From contig JAIVGT010000247.1 of the NCBI GenBank assembly GCA_020201485.1, positions 1-6,339 on the forward strand: a stretch of 6,339 nucleotides of DNA. Reading direction: 5' to 3'. Positions 5,111 to 6,339 of this stretch are shown piece by piece. The notes below the pieces were generated by a model. It did no database searches. It had not been told where the DNA came from and saw nothing but the letters and a program-made list of their open reading frames with translations. The stretch is from Halobacteriales archaeon (lineage in GTDB: Archaea > Thermoplasmatota > SW-10-69-26 > JACQPN01 > JAIVGT01). How positions within the stretch are numbered: the stretch's first letter is position 1; every line of letters begins with the position of its first letter. The position numbers and the translations under genes were made by a program.

Positions 5111-5130
5111 GCTTCAAACCGGGTTGAAGC
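5111..5130 (-). other. inverted repeat spanning the stop codon of the secreted-protein gene
   Basis: GCTTCAA (5111-5117) and TTGAAGC (5124-5130) are perfect 7-base arms around a six-base centre. The TGA of the minus-strand gene (5114-5116) lies within one arm, so the RNA hairpin would include the last codons. No T run follows on the minus strand. It may protect the 3' end or assist termination. Confidence 0.4.
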
Positions 5131-5377
5131 AGTCCGGGGGCTGGTTGTTCTCGGCGCAGCAGGCGGCCTCGAAGCCGCCCTGGTCCGTGAACACGCCCGT
5201 CTCGCTGTTCTGGCCGGCGTTGACGCCGACGAACACGCCGACCTGGTCGGCCGTGAAGTCGAAGCCGTTGCCCGCGACGCAGGCACCGGCACCGCCGGCC
5301 TGCGCCACCGGGATGGCGGCGAACATCAAGGTGTAGCCCAACACTGCGAAACCCAACAGCATCGTTCCCTTCGTCAT
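5114..5377 (-). CDS. small secreted four-cysteine protein, unknown function
   Basis: The 87-residue product starts at the ATG at 5377. Residues 1-27 form a clear signal peptide: K3, a hydrophobic core at about 5-22, then the signal-peptidase site AQA|GG after Ala27. The mature part is about 60 residues, acidic and Asn/Gly-rich, with four cysteines (33, 73, 74, 83) that could make two disulfides. No further membrane segment is present. I do not recognise the family. The frame stays open upstream to 5833, but that extension is Arg/Ala-rich and would bury the signal peptide, so I reject it. The stop codon sits in a hairpin arm, and an inverted repeat lies just before the start. It could be a surface-exposed or extracellular small protein. 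Confidence 0.7.
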   Translation of the reverse strand: MTKGTMLLGFAVLGYTLMFAAIPVAQAGGAGACVAGNGFDFTADQVGVFVGVNAGQNSETGVFTDQGGFEAACCAENNQPPDCFNPV

Positions 5378-5382
5378 GGGAG

Positions 5383-5406
5383 TCCCTTGGCAGCAGGCTG
5401 CCGGGA
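5383..5406 (-). promoter_or_regulatory. inverted repeat just upstream of the secreted-protein start
   Basis: GGCAGC (5389-5394) and GCTGCC (5397-5402) are perfect arms around AG, flanked by TCCC (5383-5386) and GGGA (5403-5406), which extend the dyad with a two-base bulge. It ends six bases before the ATG at 5377. It could be an operator or a leader hairpin that limits translation. No clear TATA box was found for this gene. Confidence 0.35.
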
Positions 5407-5498
5407 CGGAATCGAACGAAGGGGCACTTAGCCCATCTCGCGAAGCCGGGTGCGGAATCGACGCGCGATGCACACGACGTGCCGAGAGGGGCTCGGTT

Positions 5499-5711
5499 TC
5501 AGCGCTGGCGCAGGCGGACCGCGTCCGGCAGGACCTCGGCCACGTCGCGCATCTCCACCCGCACGAAGCGCGAGGCTGGGCTCGGGGCCGGGCCGACGAG
5601 AAGGAACTTCGGGGCGCGCAGGTCGCCGATGCCGACGTCCAACACGACACCCACGTCGAGACCCCGCGCGTCGACGACCTTGCGGCCGACGAGCTGCTCC
5701 GCCTGCTCCAT
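5499..5711 (-). CDS. PRC-barrel domain protein
   Basis: The 70-residue product is essentially one PRC-barrel. The N-terminal LVGRKVVDARG (7-17), the glycine turn and strand VGVVLDVGIGD (20-30), the following strand KFLLVG (35-40), and the C-terminal VRVEMRDVAEVLPDAVRL (50-67) match the small beta-barrel seen in photosynthetic reaction centre H subunits and the RNA-processing factor RimM. Stand-alone copies are frequent in archaea, where some act in cell division; whether this one does is unknown. The start is firm, because an in-frame TAG lies four codons upstream of the ATG at 5711. The loop at 41-48 (PAPSPASR) is longer and more Pro-rich than usual. It is divergent from nuoA, with 238 bases between the starts. 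No convincing TATA box or ribosome-binding site is seen. Confidence 0.78.
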   Translation of the reverse strand: MEQAEQLVGRKVVDARGLDVGVVLDVGIGDLRAPKFLLVGPAPSPASRFVRVEMRDVAEVLPDAVRLRQR

Positions 5712-5949
5712 GGTCCCCGTCTATCCTCAGGGGGTTCTTGAGCGTTGTCCAACATCCCTTCTGCACGCACCTCGCGTGCCCGCACCCCTGCGTGGCGCTC
5801 CCTCGCACGCTCGCATGCGCGCGCTGCTCGCATCGCGCGCCCGGAATCGCCGCCAAGCCCGCGGCGGCGCCTCCGCCAGTCGCGCGGCTCAGCCGGTAGG
5901 AGCCCTTAAGTAAGGGGTCCCATATCGCGCAAACAGAGAAGGCGCGACC
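5712..5949. other. 238-base divergent intergenic region between PRC-barrel and nuoA
   Basis: No gene is supported here. The left part has a 10-base inverted repeat, GTTGTCCAAC (5744-5753), before the PRC-barrel gene. Two small adjacent stems follow: GCACGC/GCGTGC (5763-5768, 5774-5779) and CGCA/TGCG (5781-5784, 5789-5792). The stretch from about 5760 to 5890 is very GC-rich, with short GC/CG repeats. The last 50 bases are AT-richer and hold the nuoA promoter. Confidence 0.5.
5899..5926 (+). promoter_or_regulatory. nuoA promoter region with a TATA-overlapping dyad
   Basis: Two TATA candidates exist. CTTAAGTAAG (5905-5914) would give a leader of about 15 bases, leaving GAAGG as ribosome-binding site seven bases before the ATG. 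CATATC (5921-5926), centred about 26 bases before the ATG, would give a leaderless message. The first is embedded in a dyad: GGAGCCCTTA (5899-5908), AG, TAAGGGGTCC (5911-5920), with arms that pair at nine of ten positions. A regulator bound there would compete with TBP. Confidence 0.5.
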
Positions 5950-6330
5950 ATGGCCAGCGACGTGCTCCTCACGTACCTGCCGGTCGGCATCCTCCTGGCG
6001 CTGAGCGTGCTCATCGCCGTGGTGATGCTGAGCATCGGGCGCATCCTCGGCGCGCCGCGGAACCCCAACCCGCTCAAGCTCGGCACCTACGAGTGCGGCG
6101 AGGTCCCGATGGGCCCGGCGCGCACGAACATCGACGTCCAGTACTACCTCTACATCCTCGTCTTCCTCGTCCTCGACGTCGAGGTCGCCTTCCTCGTGCC
6201 CTTCGCGATGAACTTCGTCAAGATGCCGGGCGCGCTGCTCGTCGTCGTCGACATGGTCCTGTTCGTCGGCCTGCTCCTCATCGGCTGGGCCTACGCCTGG
6301 AAGAAGGGGGCGCTGGCATGGTCCAGGTGA
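5950..6330 (+). CDS. nuoA: NADH-quinone oxidoreductase (complex I) subunit A
   Basis: This 126-residue protein has three membrane helices (about 7-30, 64-86, 94-116). It carries both NuoA signatures: the loop motif YECGE (47-51) preceded by the N-P-rich segment NPNPLKLG (38-45), and the second-helix motif FLVLDVEVAFLVPFA (72-86), whose Asp76 and Glu78 correspond to conserved acidic residues of the E. coli subunit. NuoA sits in the membrane arm of complex I next to the quinone site, where its loop takes part in coupling electron transfer to proton pumping. In archaea the homologous subunit may belong to a complex taking electrons from F420H2 (FpoA) or ferredoxin rather than NADH; the input module lies outside the window. 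Length is normal. GAAGG lies seven bases before the ATG. It is the first gene of the operon, overlapping the next frame by 13 bases. Confidence 0.95.
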   Translation: MASDVLLTYLPVGILLALSVLIAVVMLSIGRILGAPRNPNPLKLGTYECGEVPMGPARTNIDVQYYLYILVFLVLDVEVAFLVPFAMNFVKMPGALLVVVDMVLFVGLLLIGWAYAWKKGALAWSR

Positions 6331-6339
6331 GCTTCGAGG
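6318..6339 (+). CDS. nuoB: start of next nuo gene, probably nuoB (partial)
   Basis: An ATG at 6318 lies inside the end of nuoA, overlapping it by 13 bases, and opens a frame reading MVQVSFE up to the window edge. A G-rich run (6305-6310) precedes it and could act as a ribosome-binding site. The nuoB identity comes only from the conserved nuoA-nuoB order in complex I operons; seven residues are too few to confirm it. Confidence 0.45.

Noticed and set aside
3937..5292. 451-codon minus-strand frame opposite the aminotransferase
   Set aside because: The plus strand here has a complete set of aminotransferase active-site motifs. The antisense frame is low-complexity and has no family features.
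5482..5500. hairpin CCGAG/CTCGG followed by TTT on the plus strand
   Set aside because: No plus-strand gene ends here. For the minus-strand PRC-barrel gene the T run is on the wrong side, and the stem is only five bases.
5763..5792. two small adjacent hairpins as a possible noncoding RNA
   Set aside because: Stems are six and four bases in very GC-rich DNA, with no promoter or terminator around them, so a structured RNA cannot be supported.
5378..5833. N-terminal extension of the secreted protein gene
   Set aside because: The extension is Arg/Ala/Ser-rich, overlaps the PRC-barrel gene, and would place the signal peptide in the middle of the protein.

Overview
The window is a GC-rich (by eye, well above 60%) microbial chromosome segment, most likely from an archaeon, and Thermoplasmatota would fit. 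The archaeal reading rests on three things. Several genes have a T/A-rich box centred about 27 bases before the start codon with no room for a leader, which is the archaeal TATA/leaderless pattern. There is a small stand-alone PRC-barrel protein. There is also a polyprenol/dolichol-kinase-type membrane protein. No rRNA or other definitive marker is present, so the assignment is an inference. I see no mobile element, CRISPR array, tRNA or rRNA.

Layout, left to right. (1) Positions 1-1357, minus strand: the N-terminal 452 codons of a secreted, probably lipid-anchored Asp-box (BNR) beta-propeller protein that runs off the left edge. (2) 1456-1656, plus: a two-helix membrane miniprotein. (3) 1657-1948: a noncoding stretch with lower GC in its right half, carrying three ATTGT-centred elements about 33 bases apart. 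It precedes (4) a 57-residue zinc-ribbon protein at 1949-2122. (5) 2183-2689, minus: an HExxH zinc-metallopeptidase-like protein with a GTG start, converging on the zinc ribbon. (6) 2755-3926, plus, divergent from the metallopeptidase: a tight three-gene operon of a 67-residue unknown protein, a CTP-dependent polyprenol/diacylglycerol-kinase-family membrane protein, and an 89-residue two-helix membrane protein. It ends in a hairpin with a T run. (7) 3964-5076, plus: a PLP-dependent class I/II aminotransferase whose TATA box seems to be that same T run. (8) 5114-5377, minus: an 87-residue secreted four-cysteine protein. (9) 5499-5711, minus: a PRC-barrel protein. (10) 5950-6330, plus: NuoA of complex I, with the first codons of a likely nuoB overlapping its end, so the nuo operon continues to the right.

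Functionally this is a mixed housekeeping and surface region rather than one obvious system. The clearest joint unit is the 2755-3926 operon, whose two small companions have no recognised function. The most distinctive noncoding signals are dyad-symmetric sequences placed at promoters: one filling the gap between the TATA box and the GTG start of the metallopeptidase, one on the nuoA promoter, and the ATTGT series before the zinc ribbon. All look like candidate repressor or activator sites. Three genuine genes are too short, or too close to the window edge, to be found by a simple long-ORF scan: 1-1357, 1949-2122 and 6318-6339.
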